Source of the DNA: Pithys albifrons albifrons
Taxonomy: Eukaryota; Chordata; Aves; Passeriformes; Thamnophilidae
Reading direction: 5' to 3'
Length of the DNA stretch: 64,000 nucleotides
Assembly: GCF_047495875.1 (NCBI RefSeq)
Contig: NC_092459.1
Coordinates: 18,585,795 to 18,649,794 of the forward strand
This document shows positions 35,301 to 49,900 of this stretch, piece by piece. Every line of letters begins with the position of its first letter. Position 1 is the first letter of the stretch. The notes under the pieces were generated by a model. It saw only the letters and a program-made list of their open reading frames with translations. It had not been told where the DNA came from and made no database searches. Both the position numbers and the translations under genes were made by a program.

Positions 35301-38300
35301 ACAATGTAATTCACATGTTTGATCACACGATTTACTAGAAAATTCTTTGAAATTCCATTCTGTATTCAAATGGTAGATGATTTAAATATGGAGAAGAAAC
35401 AACATGTTGCTAATTCACATTAAAATGAATGCATAGTTAAACTCTACATTTGTTATGAAGCTACAAGTTGTGCATTGTGGTCTGGCCATAGCAGTTGCAA
35501 AAGAATATTAAGGGATTCATGTGATGTTTTTCCTAAGGAATAAATATTATAAGTTATTGTGGCCAGTCAAGCCAGAGATCTCAGATATCCTGAGATATTA
35601 TAAGACATGTTTTTAATATCTTATATTTTAAAATCAATCATAAAAATTTAATGCCTAAATTTAGGGGAAGTTCAATTGTAATCTATGTTAATTGTAATGG
35701 GCAAGTTCATTAGTTTCAGTGAAAATGCTGGGCAAGATAAAAGGCCAGGAGTGTTAGCAGTCTGCCAGTCAGGGACTCTGCAGGAAAGGCAAATTGTAAA
35801 TGGTGGGAGTTAGAGAAAGAATAATGTGAGTCATGCTAAGAAGTTGTGTGTATCTAAATGGAGCGATGGACAAAGGTGTATTTGCTTTACTTGCACCTGC
35901 TGCACAGCAGCCTCCTATTCACCATCCCCGTCAGGAGCAAGTGTAAATAGCATAACTAAATAAAGGGGTGGGAATGCAAACTGTAAAGGGAGTATCTCCT
36001 CTCATCCAAAAGCTGTGAAGCAGCATGAGTGATGCTCTGCACAATCTAATAAGTCCTTGCTGTGTCTCTGAACAAATGTGCAGTTTTTAATGATGTTTCT
36101 TGCTTCATTTGCTGATGAGCATAAGGGCTTGACTAGGGTGTATCTTAGAAAAATAACTCATCATGCATATTCAGAATTGACATGACTAGCATTTAAGAAA
36201 TTAATGCATGTTTCAAGCTGAGCATGTAGAAAGGAAGCTTTCTGTTACGTTTAGCACCACTCAGAAATATACTGTAAAACTTTAATGTCTGTAAAGTCAT
36301 CAAGGCTTATAAAAACTTCATGTACAAATATCTTATTTGATTAACCTATCTTCTCAATTCAGGGACTTAGATGTTTGCAGGGTAGGATCACTTTTTTGTC
36401 TTTTATTTGTGAAGAAGTTTTTATTTGGTGAAAGGGCAAAGAGATTGGAATGATAATATTTTATAGTCACCCCTCTCTTGGTTCAAAAATAAGTAAATAA
36501 CTAAACAGAGGGTAAGCTGAGTTGTCTGTTGTGTGCAATCTGGAGCAGTTCAGTAGTTTCTCATACCATTAGTAGGGTAACACAATGCTGTGATGGTAGT
36601 ACTCATAAATACAAAGAGGACTTGTTCAAAGCTACAGTCCTGATATTAATTTCAGTGGGAGTCTGTGTATAAATGTGGTTTGTTATTTCATCTCTTCAAA
36701 TCTGTCAAGCACTGTTGTCTCTCTTCAATAAACATTTTTAGATCCATCCTATTAAATATTTTAGTGTGCTTTTATGTGATTGCTTTGGAATCAAGGTATT
36801 CCTGTCCTAAATGGAGAATGAAAAGCAGCCTAGCATTGCAATCTCTTCACTTCCTATTCAGATTTTCTCTCTAAATTTACATCAGTATAATAAGAACATA
36901 AAATGCAGATTTTGAAATTCAGAATGGATAAAACTGGTAAAAAAAAGTGTGAATAGCTGTTGTAAAAATCAAGAGTTGACAAAAGAAATCTACATTACAT
37001 GAAAGATAGAGAAGCAGGTCAAAGAGCTTAGTTCAGCATTAAGGTTCATCAAATGAGATCTTCCACTGTCTACAAAATCTTTCACTGTATAGTTTGTGGC
37101 TCTATTCCTTTTTCTGTTCTTTTTCATTTTTGCTTGCTTTACTTGATCATCCTCTAGTCGTGTTCTTAATCATCCATTTGTATTCCCCTGCTCTCATCTC
37201 CCCTCCCTTGCTTTTCAGCCCTCGTGGCTGAATCATGCCTCTGCTCCTGGGAACTCCTCTGTGAGTAGTGCTTCTCAAAGAGCTTGTGTATCCATCCAGA
37301 GTCTCTAGTGCTGGAAACACAGCTCTCCCAATCCTTAAGGACTGGTTATTTCAGTTGTTTGTGACCAGGGGTTGTAATCTCAAACTTAAAAGAGTGAGAA
37401 GTTGACTTGAGATGGGAGTGAGGAGCCAGAAAAGGTGGACATGGCTACATTCAGAAAGGTTTGCTGTACTGGCCTAGGCTTAAATTGATTTCTGTGTGTT
37501 AGTTGATCAAAAAGCTTCATTTTCCTGAACATAACATAGAAAACTGAGCTCTTAGCAGCTATTTACAGAATGATCAGAATGTAGTCAGAAGGATCTGAAA
37601 ACAGTGATTGGTGAAAGCCAGGAATTTGCATCCAGAGAAGGGTCATTCTGTTTCCTCACTTTTCTGAAATGTCTCCTACTAACTGTGGGTGAAAGCAGGG
37701 CACTGCTGTTACATGCTACATGGTTCTGAGCTGGATAGCTCATCTTGGATTAATCACCTAAGGATGTGCACATTTGGCCAAATCTTGATTAGTAAAATTC
37801 TTTATATTTGTGTTAAAGAAATTAAAACACTTCACATAAATTGAGTTGCTGTCATAGTGTGTTGGATTTTCTTGAAAGTATCAAACATGTATAGGGACTT
37901 AGAAAATTTAATTCCAATCTTTAGGAATGACTTATATAATAAAAAGATCAGCTTCCCAGTCAATAGCTTTGAAAATGGCTTATCAGAAAGGCAGGTAAAT
38001 TATCAAAACTGCTTTAATTAATATATCCCATGTAAGCCTTTGGCTATCAAACTTGTGCTAAGTCTGTAATTAAAAATTTGCAGATTAAAAGGTTATTCCC
38101 ATTTTGAGCTTTTCAAGTGTTTTTGTTGGAGCATAGATTTGATTTTCCTGTTAAATTTGAGAGGCTGAAATACTGTCTTTTTCTCTCCCTCCCACCCTCT
38201 ACCCCGTTCCCCAAGAAACACTGAAAAGTTTCTTCCTTGCAGTTTCAACCCCCTCTTGCACTTTGCACTAAGGACTTGGTGAATCTCTTCTGAACAATTC

Positions 38301-41300
38301 TGTATGGAGCCTAGATGTTGGATGTGCTGATGCTGTTTCATTTATTGTTCTCTGAAGTAATTTAATGTCCTCTCTTGTGTATACACAGTAAAGTATGGCT
38401 GCTATTACTCTTAGCAACATCAGAGTTTCCTTAATCATTAGCAAGACTTTATGTACAAGGTGACGATTATTTTTATCACTGAATGCTTGAAATGGGAGTC
38501 CTTCTGGCAATCAGTCAGTCACTGTGTAATTTAAGTTTGTATCCTAATGCATATTCAGAAGTGCCCAAATAAAGACATTTCATGTTTCCTGACTTTTGAC
38601 TGCCTGACTTCACAACCTAAATTATTTTCACTTACATTTTAGATCCTTACTAGATTAAAATATGGTTTTATTTTTAATAAACTTTGCACACTTACTAGCT
38701 ACCACACAACTCTGTCACTCATGCTTATGAATGACATTTATCCAGCTGGAGGAGAAGGCAGTTTTTCTAGTTAGTCCAGTCATGGGGAGAAGACAGTTAA
38801 TAATTGGGAATGGTGGGAAGGACCTTCAGCAGTAGCTGTACACAGACACTTGCATGACTTTGAGTGACAATGTACCTACAGGGCATAGTTTTGCTGTTTT
38901 ATCCTTACTTATTTCTATTGCTGTAGTGCATATGGCGAAAGGTCCTGACTGCTTTTGTTTCTCACAATCTGCGTAACACTGCCTAAAAGAAAATCACACA
39001 CAGAGAAGTAGTGTCTTGGGTTAGAAGTGGTTAGAAGTGTAGTGTCTAAGGTTACAAAACGAGTATCTCATCCACAAGACAACACTGCACCATACAAGGC
39101 TGTGCAGGAGTCAGAGGGGCTGCAGCTGAAGCTGGAAGGGATCATCTGCTTCCCAGGGCCACACAGCTGCCTTATGGCCAGAGGGGCAGCGGTTTGACAG
39201 CAATAGTGATGTGCTGAAACTGACCTGCTCAATGAACAGAAATGTAATGAAAAATTACTCTTAGGAAAAAAGCATTGAAGACCAAAAGAATCCCTTGGAT
39301 CAGTGAGATAACATCATAATATATATCACAAGACTGATTTAAGTCCCATTTTTATTTATTCTTAGTTATTTTTTGTCCTCATTTCATATTTTGGAAAGCT
39401 TTCTAGATCTTTGCAACTCTGACGAGTTAAAACAAACTAAATTTACTTTTTACTGTATCAGACAGCACTCCCTTTCCTCACCCAGCTCAATACCATCAGG
39501 ATACTTAGGGTGTTTGTCTAGGGAGTAAAGACCAATATTCAATTCTTACTGTGCATAGATTTACTGGCTTAACTTAATTTGTCTTTTCCACATCAGTGAT
39601 CAGCGCTCAGGATAAAAGACTAAAAGCGGTTTTCCCCACTCTTACAACAATATCACTCTTAACTTGAGCAGTATTTTCAGGGACTGAATATTGTTCCAAA
39701 TAAAATGTCTATGTTATCAAGTTGTTCCTAGCCAATATTAATTCTAAAGTAATGTATGCAGAGTAGAAAAAAAATACCAGAGAGTGTTACCAGGCTGACA
39801 ACAGTGTTCTGTGCTGTCTGATCATGGACAAGAAATGCTGTTATTCAATGATCTTCTCCAAATATAAATGGATGTTTTCCAAGACAAGGCAAAAAGTACT
39901 TCCATGATTTACATATCTGCTAAAAGTTTGAGTTCTGCAGAAAAGGGTGAAGAGAACATGTCAAAGGAAATGGCAAATATTTTATAGTAGAAGTTGACAC
40001 ATAATAGGGTTACTGCTTTTTCCATGATCATTGTATCTGAGATCTACAGAAGGACAGCATCCCGTACAGTCAATATTCCTTTTGTGAAATGGCCCACTTA
40101 AATGAATTGAATTACCTCTCATGTTTAAAGTTAGTTGCATGTTTGCAGGTTTGGGATCACACACTCTCAATGCTGCTTCAGCTTCTTCAGCTTCAAAGTG
40201 CACCTTTTTCTTAGCTCCTTCCAGGCTTTTTGTGCATCAGAATTCCTCTCCTGGACATCATCACTGATACCTCAGAGTCCTCTGTCCCTTTTTGTCTTTT
40301 CAGGCAGTTTCACTGGTAATTTGACAGGTCTAATCCACACTCTTATTTCTCTTGAGCAGGATGTATCACTGTCAAGAAATCCTTGTTCCTCACATATTCC
40401 ATGCAGTGTCTTGGGAAGTGTAGTCTTGTAGTTCTGTCATGGGAACTTACGGCGTTTCTGTCACCTTTTGGTTTTCCCTCTCTTCCTTTGGTAGAAATAT
40501 CCCATTCTATCTGTAAGTCCTCCATGTGGGGCAGAGTTTCTGCTACTTATCACATTGCATCCACCACCTGTAAAACTGTGGGGATGGCATAGAGACCACT
40601 TGAGGCACTGCAGCGGGGCAGTGTAGTGATCTCTTATGCTTATCTTAGAGGACGTGGTCTGGGAAGAAGACAACACTGGGGTATAGAGTAGAACTTCACT
40701 GATATCCAGAACTAAAAGGAGGCTAAAAGGGCTACTGTGAGTATCTAATCTTGCCTACTGCATGTTGCTGGTGAAGGACTAATATTCCTCAACCCATGCT
40801 CCTCTCACAACTGCCTATTGTTGCTCATGGAAGCTTGAAATTAAGAAGTCTACAATTACGGCTGACAGAACAAAATAAGGCATTTTCCAGAACTTGTTGC
40901 CAGTGATTGCTGCCCATTGGTCAGCAAAGAGTGGGAGCTTCCTACCCTAAAATTTCATCCAAGAATCCTTGCCTCAAATCATCAAATTCTTGAAAGAAAA
41001 AAGAGTTACTCTTCTGCAGAGAGAAAAGGAACACAAGTAGGGATGAAATAGGGGTAAATAAAAGTGATAATTTGCTTTTTCTAACAAAAGAAATAAGACA
41101 ATAGCGATGAAGTACTCAGAGAAGACAATACTGTTATGAGAAGACTAATCAGATGAATTTCTACTTCTAAGCGTACCACGTGGCCAGTGCTGATTAGGCA
41201 GGTTTAACAACTGCCCCATTTGCATGTTTCCTCACCTGTTCTACATGCATAAATTATCATTACAAGCAGCGCAACAAGTACAGCTGTGTTCCCCTTATCT

Positions 41301-42162
41301 TTTCTTTATGTTACACACATTAAATAGTGCCAGAGGACTGCTCATGAATATAACATTTTCCACTGCTTTTAGCTTGTTCTTGTACTGCAGCCTAAGAAAA
41401 GAGAGAAAAGAGAGAAAAGAGGAGTTTTACAGTGCATTTTAAAGGTTAACAAACTTGAGATTTCAGATACCCTTGAGGCTATGTGAATCCCAAACTGAGC
41501 CCCCCATCAGAAAAAAAAGAAAAGCCTTCTCACTTATACCATAAAACCACAATTGAGTATCCCTGCAGATCTTGACTGCAGTAAGATTTCACAGGGACAG
41601 AAGCAATTTCTCAGGTAATATGGTCTCAAATCACAAAAGGCATTGTAGGTTCCAGCCAGAATTTGGCTCCCACCTAGAAACCAATTGTATTTTCATTATG
41701 ATATAGAAGAGATTCAGGTGCTTCCCTTCTTTGTATTAGAACTTTTGAATTTAGGGCATTGGATTCATGCTATAAACTCTGAAATGTGCCTATTTGCTTG
41801 TGACAGGCTACGCTTGTGTAAGAGTTTCCTCCACTGGGGAAGCAGTAAAACAAGGTATTGAGATAGTGTAAAACATTGCCAGATATTCATCAGCCTTTTC
41901 ATTCTGGGCTGCCATTTCAAGTGATGATATATAGTCCTACTTCTACCTTCTCTCCTTTGCCTTTCGTATTTTATCCTGCTGCTTCAGTTGTGGATCTTGG
42001 AGAGGGACAGATGTTGAACCTCTCCTGCTATAGGGCTGTTTGTTCAGACACGGAGTTCTCAGTCTAAGGCAATATCTATCCTCAGCTTGGTCATCAAGAC
42101 AGTGAATAATGAGTTTTCTGCTGAATTCAATTCTCAAATGTAGCATACTTGGGACTCAAGGC
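32311..42162. other. AT-rich intron or intergenic sequence
   Basis: No firm exon or recognised repeat family. A candidate splice unit lies at about 33671-33704 (open frame TLGKSFILLTCL, donor GTGAGTAG), too weak to call. Two small tandem duplications are present (33186-33239; about 34348-34378), and an AGAAAAGAG triplet repeat at about 41396-41422. Confidence 0.35.
33186..33239 (+). repeat. 27-bp tandem duplication
   Basis: CTTATAGTCAAGACTTTG occurs at 33186-33203 and again, identically, at 33213-33230, as two copies of a 27-bp unit. The perfect identity of the repeated core implies a recent replication-slippage event. Confidence 0.8.
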
Positions 42163-42328
42163 TTTCTGAGGCCAGTGGACAATCTCCCACTGATTAGGAT
42201 GACCTTTGGATGTTGCTCAGACCCATCAACCTGACCTATTCAAAGTTGTCCCTGCTTATGGCAGGGGGCTGAAGTAGATGACCTTTCAAGATCCCTTCCA
42301 ATCCAAAATGTTCTATGATTTTATGATG
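42163..42328 (+). mobile_element. CR1 LINE 3' fragment
   Basis: The block ends with GATCCCTTCCAATCCAAAAT followed by GTTCTATGATTTTATGAT, the degenerate ATTCTATG-type terminus of avian CR1. It contains the usual GACCTTTCAAG and GGGGGCTGAAGTAGATG segments. It is severely 5'-truncated. Confidence 0.85.
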
Positions 42329-44655
42329 TAGCTGTGTTTATATAAGATAATTACAGGTAAAGTATTCACAATTCAATGAAAACCTAATAGGCTAAATTAT
42401 TCTCAGGGGTTATTCAGTTGTTTTTCAGTTGAATTATACCAATAAGTGCTTGACCCAATATTTTGTTTATAGGAGGGCTTATGAAAAGCTAATTATGTTG
42501 GCGAAATTAGTGAAAACCAAACAGACTTCAGCTTTGTATAGTTAAGCAATGTAATTATGAATGCTGGAATTGACGACGAGGCTTAATGTGAAATACTGAT
42601 CTCTAACTAAAAATGTATAAGTGAAACACTTTGTTGGGAGTACATACTGTACAGAAACTGGAACATGTTTTTGGACAGCATCCCTGGCTTTGCAAATCAG
42701 ATGCTAAGATTCAGCAAAGATGAGTCCTGAAGGTATAAGAAACACTTTAGCGGAAGAAAATCATAATATGGGTGTTAGTCAAGGATTGCATTGCCCTGTG
42801 AATGAAGGTTCAGCTGAAATAATTAAAAATTAACAATTATATCTGAACCATCTATTATTCACTATAGTAAAGCAATCTTAATTTGCTATATGAATGACAC
42901 TAATCTGAATAAAATTGCCTATGTTAAATGGGGAGCTATAACTGTGATTGATTTTCTTTGCATTGCCAGTTTGGTCAAAGCCACATCCTGACACTGGATC
43001 CTAATGCAAACCTGTAGAAGAGAAGATCCTACACAGAAACAGCATTTAACAGCATCTTACATAACCAAACCACATTGTCTAAGTTCCTATCTCTTTCAAA
43101 GCTCTTCTGTCAACACTCAGTGGAGAGCATGGTTTATAATGCACTATATATACTGACATTACATGGTAATTTAACCAAATGTTTAAAAATAAATCACTAT
43201 ATGTGTTTAAAAGAAATTCTTTCAATGAGGCAGAGCATAATTTTCAAACTGTCAGTGCTTGATTGCAGGTTTACATTGAGATGATTTTGAAATGATTAGA
43301 AACTACCAAGAGGAGAGTAATAGTTAGCTACATGAAGATCTAGAAAGGAAATCTGAAGTGAAATGCTCAAAAAGAAAATGAAAGTGTTTACTCTCTTCTG
43401 GTTCTTCTGTGCTTACAAAAATGGGAACAATGGCACTTACCAGAAGCAGAGCTGCTGCACAAGATTTTCCCATCCAGCTGAGTAATTGTGGTTTATGCTG
43501 ATGTATGGCTCTGCTGTAAAAATCCCCACAACACTCACCAGAATTGCTAGCAAAGATGAATCGTATGACTGCTCTTCTGGCTAATATCCATTAAACAGGG
43601 TAACCACATTTCTCCTTATAGATTCTGATATACCACTTGTAGGTAAGCAGTTATTACATTCACCCACTGAGCCTCCTACTCTCTCATAATACACCTTTAG
43701 CTCACTGTCAAAAATATCTCTGGAGTTCAAGTGATTTATTTTTGCTCAGAAGGTATTCAGAAACATCTGGGAATCCTTTGTTTTTATTACACAATTTTTC
43801 TTAGAAACCAGTGTGGGGGAGAAAGATTAAAATATTAACCTTTGTCTCTTGTGTGAACAATTTATAACTTTAGAGCATCTTTTTCTCATGTTACTATTAC
43901 AATAATAGGAAGAACACTAATAATAGTTAATTTTGAATTATTTAATCTGAACCTTCACTCACAGGGCAATGTAATTCATGTCTAACAGCCATATTACAAT
44001 TATTATTATTGTTAATATTATTATTGTTTCTATGGAGAGTATTTCAAGGATTGTATTACCATACCAGAAAATGGTTGGTTATTTTTACTTTTTTTTAACA
44101 GATGTAGACAATCATATATAGACAGAGGAGTAGCAATTAGAAACAGGCTTGTATAGTTCTATGAATTTTCTCTCCAGGAGTCCTTGCTTAAGATTGGTGA
44201 CACAGTTATGGAATTAATAGTATCTCTGTCCCATTTCTGGTCCCCCTGGAATGAGTCCTTCAGGTGTCAGGGCTGATGCCTAGTCCTGTGTCTGGATGTA
44301 AGCTCAGCCTTTAACCTACATTGTGACCAGAATCTAGGTGCTGTTCCAGCTCTTACTCAAGTTATTCAGCTTTTATTCAAGTTGTCTGTTTGAAGTCTCC
44401 AACTTCATTTTGCTGTTCTCTAGCTAATATGTAAGCAGTATTTAGCCAGTGAGACAGATCATTGGAGGAAAGTATTTTAAAGCCTCAGCCAATTTAACTG
44501 TTTATCTGGTGGCACACTGTCTTATGCTGCACTGTGCAGTCAGCTCAGTGACTTTTTTTGAGGGATCAAGACAACTAATTTTAAGAAAGTTAAATATTTT
44601 TAGTGACCAGTTCCAAACATTTTTAGGCATTCCTCTGTGATTTTGCTTTGTCCTC
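42329..44655. other. AT-rich intron or intergenic sequence
   Basis: A strong acceptor (CCACATTTCTCCTTATAG) and donor (GTAAGCAG) bracket a 21-nt stretch at 43621-43641 that is open in one phase (SDIPLV). It could be a microexon but nothing else supports it. TTA/ATT triplet tracts lie near 44000-44030. Confidence 0.3.
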
Positions 44656-45153
44656 TTGCCTCATTACCCTCACTGCTTCTTCCCTCTGGCCTTGGCTCCC
44701 TTTGGAGTTAGTCCAGGCACTGGCGTTTGGGTTAGCCCCACTCACCGCTGCTCCTTCCTGACACCTTTCCTGTCTCAAGACGTCTGCCACTGCCTTTGCA
44801 CTGCCTGTCCCTCCTGGGACCCACCCTGGGAAACTCCACTTTCCCCTTTTATTTCTTGGACCGCTGGGCCTGAACTTAGTTTAGATAGTGCTTTTCCAGG
44901 CAAAAGCCCATATTTTGTACCAAACATCTCTGTTCCTGACCAGTTGGCCCAACAGTGCACTGATAAGGTGATGGCCCAGCAGTCTGCCTACTACTCATTT
45001 AATATTGAAGACTTTTGGTTGCTGCTTGGTGTCTCTGGGACAATTGACTGGACTGTTTATTACTCCCTGGTAGTCCAACTCATGAGTTTAAAGCTACAGT
45101 TTGGGCAGGGGTCAACATCCACCTTGGACTATGCCTTCATTTACCACCAATGA
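44656..45153 (+). other. Unexplained 165-codon open frame
   Basis: This is the longest open frame outside the GC-rich blocks. Its first half is Pro/Ser/Cys-rich, translated from CT-rich DNA. The second half (for example SAYYSFNIEDFWLLLGVSGT) is less biased. There is no CpG island or clear splice structure. It may be a chance frame, an old retroelement remnant or a retropseudogene. I do not recognise it. Confidence 0.25.
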
Positions 45154-46940
45154 GTCTGCTATTGCAGCACTGATTTGGACTGTTTGGTTGGAAAAACTGG
45201 GTGTTATTTCATTATTGCAACCATCTCATCCAAAGAAAAGTGATAACTAGTTGTTGTACTTCTGAAGGAGTCCATTTTCAATTTTTTTGACTCATAAATA
45301 CATTGATTTTACAATTTTACTATGGACTGCAGTTTCTTTACTCCAGCCCAGGAAGGATTGGTGCTATTTTTTGTGGGGGTTTTTTAGGCTGTTTCTGAAA
45401 GTCAGCAAGAAACAAGTGTGAGTGGCATTTTTCAGCTGCCACTTAAGTCACAGGCTAAGGTACAGGAGGACAAGCTTCAACTGATCTAGCAGATAGATGT
45501 TATAAGGCAATTTCCCAGCAAACTGGCACTGTAGTGCAGAGCTTAAAATCCCTTTCAGCAACGATATTAAGGTCTCAGGGGTGCCATCGCATTGCAAAAA
45601 TGCTGGTAAAAGGATAAAGTTCCTTGGTGTTTTGTTCTCTCTTCTTTGTTCCTTGTGGCTCCTGGTAGCTTGTGGAAGTTAATAGGCTGGAATTGAGAAT
45701 ATTGCTCTTTATTCTGGTGATTCAGAGAGATTCATGTCCTTTCTTTCCCAAAGCTCTTTGAAGAAATAGGAAAGGCAGAAAACCCCCACACTTCAGTGGT
45801 CTGGCTAGATTCAAATACCAGCCACTGCTGGCCTTTCACTGGTGTTCGACTGCCTTTGCAAGATTGTTTTGGGAGCCCCTCCAACACACGAATTTGCAAT
45901 CTGCTGATACATATGCCATGAAGTTGAAAGTGGTTTTCATTTATGAAGAACCTCTCAGAGTATCCTTATGCTTCCTGCACTGATTCAGGCTTCTGCCAGC
46001 ATTACCCCTTACATTTCATCAGTCTTCAGCAGCAGAGATGAGGCATTGCTGCTGCTAGATATCAAATTCATTCCACAGATGAGCTTGTTGTATGGAGATG
46101 TGAAATATTTTAGTACTTTCATAATTACAATGTCAAAAAATACTGTATAAAACTTTGCCATTATATCCAGCCCCGACTGAAATGTAAACACAAGGTTATG
46201 GTGCTACTCATATACTCACACTTCAGTGTAACTAAAACATTGTCTTAAATGAAGCATTTCCAAACCATCCCCAGAGCATGACCTTCTTAGGATACAGAAG
46301 ATAAAGACTCTAAAGTGGTTAGTAAAAACTCAGTTGCTTTAAGATTTAGAGGTTGGTCTCATTTTTAATCTGATGAGAAAAATAGGATGGTGTAAAGAAG
46401 TTTCTAGTTCAAACCCACCATCCTCATCTTCACTTCTCTTTCATTGCAAATGGGGACCATCTTTGTATTCTTTTCATAGAATGTGTTAAGATTGTGGTGG
46501 TTTTGTGGTGGAGACCATACCCATTTCAGGCTAGAAAAGGTTGCTCCTTTCCCCTTTCTCTATTTTTTTTTCTTAGAAGACTTATATTCATTTGCTTTTC
46601 TGAATAAGTGGTTCCAGATATGACTCGGCAATCGTACTGTATCTGTAATATGTAATTAACATTTTCCATTAAGTGTTCCACATATGAATAAAACAGCACT
46701 AAGCCTTACAAACTACCATTAATACTGAGCCCTGACCTAAAGAGGCGTTTAAAAGTTTTGTTCCACTCCTGATACATGTGCTGAGACAATAGATACAAGT
46801 TTATAGCTACGAGGATGAGCATCTTTACGGAGGCATAGGGATCTTCCACATGGAAAGAAATAGTTGAAAATATATTGAACATTTGTGAAATTCAAATAAG
46901 CAAGAAAAGCCTAAGTTTGTAAATTCTTATATTCTCTAAG

Positions 46941-46995
46941 TATCTCATCTATGGAAAAAACTGTGTATGGAAAGACTAGTTCTACTAATGGAAAG
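46941..46995 (+). CDS. Candidate coding exon on the plus strand
   Basis: A strong acceptor (AATTCTTATATTCTCTAAG) and donor (AAAG/GTAAGATTG) bracket 55 nt. In phase 2 the frame is open (ISSMEKTVYGKTSSTNGK) and leaves in phase 0. A second frame is also open. Whether it belongs to the gene starting at 15706 is unknown. Confidence 0.25.
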
Positions 46996-46999
46996 GTAA

Positions 47000-49900
47000 G
47001 ATTGCAATGACTTGACATTGTAAAAAGACATTCTGCTTTATTGTTATTAATTCTTACATTTTTTATGGAAATCTCCTCTGCAGTAAATAAGTTTGTTGTA
47101 AAGAAACATTTTCAGACAAAAAAATGGTGGCTTGTCCTGCATACCCATCCGCAGCATTGTTGCAAGCTCAAGGGAGCTCAATCGTTGAGCAATAAAACTG
47201 TGCCTTAAAGTTTCCAAGATGCTTACTAGCTGATTTTCTAAGCTTTTCATCAATAAATCAATTGAAGTGTAAGGTGGTTACTTGAGGAAATGAGAAGATA
47301 ATGACTCAGTTTCACTGTATTCCTAAGAAAAAGATTATTTTTTTCAACAATTAGCAGTTTATTGCCAATTTGTTCCTCACACCAGCAATGGTCCTTTTCT
47401 CGAGTTTGGATAACCTTTGCTACTTGATACTTCTTTAGTCCTTGGCAGACACACAGGCATAAATAGACAAAGTGCTCTGTAAACAGAATTGGAAAATATC
47501 TTCTGCCTTTCTTATTAGCAGTGAGGGCATATATTTTCTGCCCCTTTGTTATCACAAGTTATCAGATGGACAGAAAACTTTAGTTCACGATGCTGAACAT
47601 TGCTATTTCCTATTAATACTTGTCCTTTCTGATACATATTACCAAACCCACCCAGAAATAACCTTTGATTTGTAGTTACGTTTCTGCTTGGTCCAAAGTC
47701 CAAAATAATGCCCAAATGCACTCTCCAGTTTGAAAAAAAGGTCCCAGACAGCCACATAAAGAAAATGAGCTTACAAACATCAGTAATCTTTACATTAAAT
47801 CTCATTGTTGTCAAACCCTAAGGATGAGATGCTTGGCATTCCCTTTTATCTCCTGTATTTCCAACTTCAAAACTACCAGTTTTATGTTAGTTCAAAGAAT
47901 AGTATTAGCTTAAAGTAACATAAAAACATCAAATTGCTGCATGTTTTAGTGTTCAGTTCACAGATGCATTGGTTGTATTTGTCTGAGTTACTATATATCC
48001 TCTGTCTTCAAAGAAAACTTTGAACAAATAACCCCCTAAATTTTAATTTATATTTTCCTGAATCAGCAGGCAGTTTAGCATCAAGCAAAAAATCAGCACA
48101 TGACTGAATGCCTTTTTTGATTCATAGGTTCATGGAAAAGCTTTGGTGTAACAACTATTTGGAGGAATTCAGGGAATCTTGTCAGTTTGGAGAATAAGAA
48201 ATTTCAGGATAAAATACGCCCAGTGATTCTTTAAAATACTATTGAATTTTCCTAAATTTTAACCCAAATATTAATAAGTTAATAGTTAGGGTAAAATTGG
48301 CCAGATACTTCATTTCACAAAGGAACTCTGTGCTATTTAGATGACTCAAATTAGCACACTCACTTTAAAGCATCTTTACCAACGAAGCACTTGGAGAGAT
48401 CTCGGGAAAGCATCTGGAAAGATGTGTGCACTCCCACCCTCAGCACTGCAGTGCCTGTGTTTTGGTCCAGTCTCCCAAAAGCAGAGCCCTCAGTTCTGAG
48501 GTGAAGCCCGTGGAAACTTTATATGTCAGCTGGGGTGAGAAAGCAGCATTACAGAATTGGATGTTAAGTAGCATGTTGAATCAGACATTTCTTCAAGTAC
48601 CTCAGTGTGAAGCCATGTAGAACTAGCCAAAGGGGATGCTCAGTGTCCTAAATAGAAGTGACCTACATTTTAGACCTTTACAAGACTTAGATACATATGG
48701 CAGGGACCTCCCTCTGCTCTGGATTTGAAAACACTTAACATCTCATATGGTATGATCGCAGGTACGATGACACCTTTTCTCTCTTTATTTTATCTGAAGC
48801 AAACCCATCATCCTGCTATGGTTTTTGGTCCTATTCTGAATCTGGAAGCTCTCACAAAAGGCATCAGCTGGTCTTTAGTTTCTTCTCCTGACTGAAATTG
48901 CTGATTCGTCTCAGCTACTTTGCATGCTGAGGGTCAGGTGAGGAGTTGGGAAGTGCCACTAAATGAATCCTATTTAGATAAACTAACCCAATTAATGCAA
49001 TCCAGTAAAATAAATCCAATTTATTATTTAAAACAGTAAGTAATGACATAAACAATAATATAAATAATATCAGTTTAAAAAATCAATAAGGAATTAATAG
49101 TTTGGCTAACATTGCTCCTCGTGCTGTCTCCAAGCAGGTCTCCAGCAGTGGGAGGAGAGAGGAAAAAGAAAATGCTTCCACAGGTGGGAGACATTCCTGT
49201 CTGTACAAAGGGGAGCAGGAAAGGCTGTTCTTGTCCTGCATCCCTCTTTTCTGTGTGAGGCTGCAAAGAAAGCCACGTCAGCTGTGGTTTGGACTTGCAG
49301 CCTCCTGGTGCTGGGTTTTCTGACGCCTTTGCACAGAAGCCACCTGGAGAGAGTGTGAAGTCCTGCTTGTAAGGCCAGAGGAGGGATGAGATGCTGCAAC
49401 CCTGGGGCAGCCAGGTGCTAAAAGAACCTCTGACCTCCTCTCCACCACCCTCTCTGCCTGTCAGCTCCACTTTCTCTGCACTTTGGTAATTTCCTGCAGT
49501 GATTTGACCTGAAATCTGTTATTTCAGCATAGCAGAGAAGGCGTGTAGGACCTGGAGGAGGTCCAGGTGAGGAGTTGGGGTCACGCCTAACTTGTCCTTA
49601 AGTCTGTGGGTCACTCTACTCAGTGTTGAAGGTGTAGGAACAGCCTGTGCTCACCCCACTTCTGGACTGTCCTCCAGTTTTTAAGCTCTAGTTTCTGTGC
49701 TTCTGAGCTTGCCTTGGGCTTCCTCCCCCACTGGTAGACATGGGTCTGTGGGCAACACTGTTGGTTAGTGCTGCTTTTATGATTTTTCTACTCTTTGAGG
49801 TAGAACACTACTATTAGGCATCAAATCCTACAGTATATGTGTTCCATTTTTGTCACTTTGAGGTAAAATTCTGGGAAAGCCAAATTATCAGTTTATCCTT

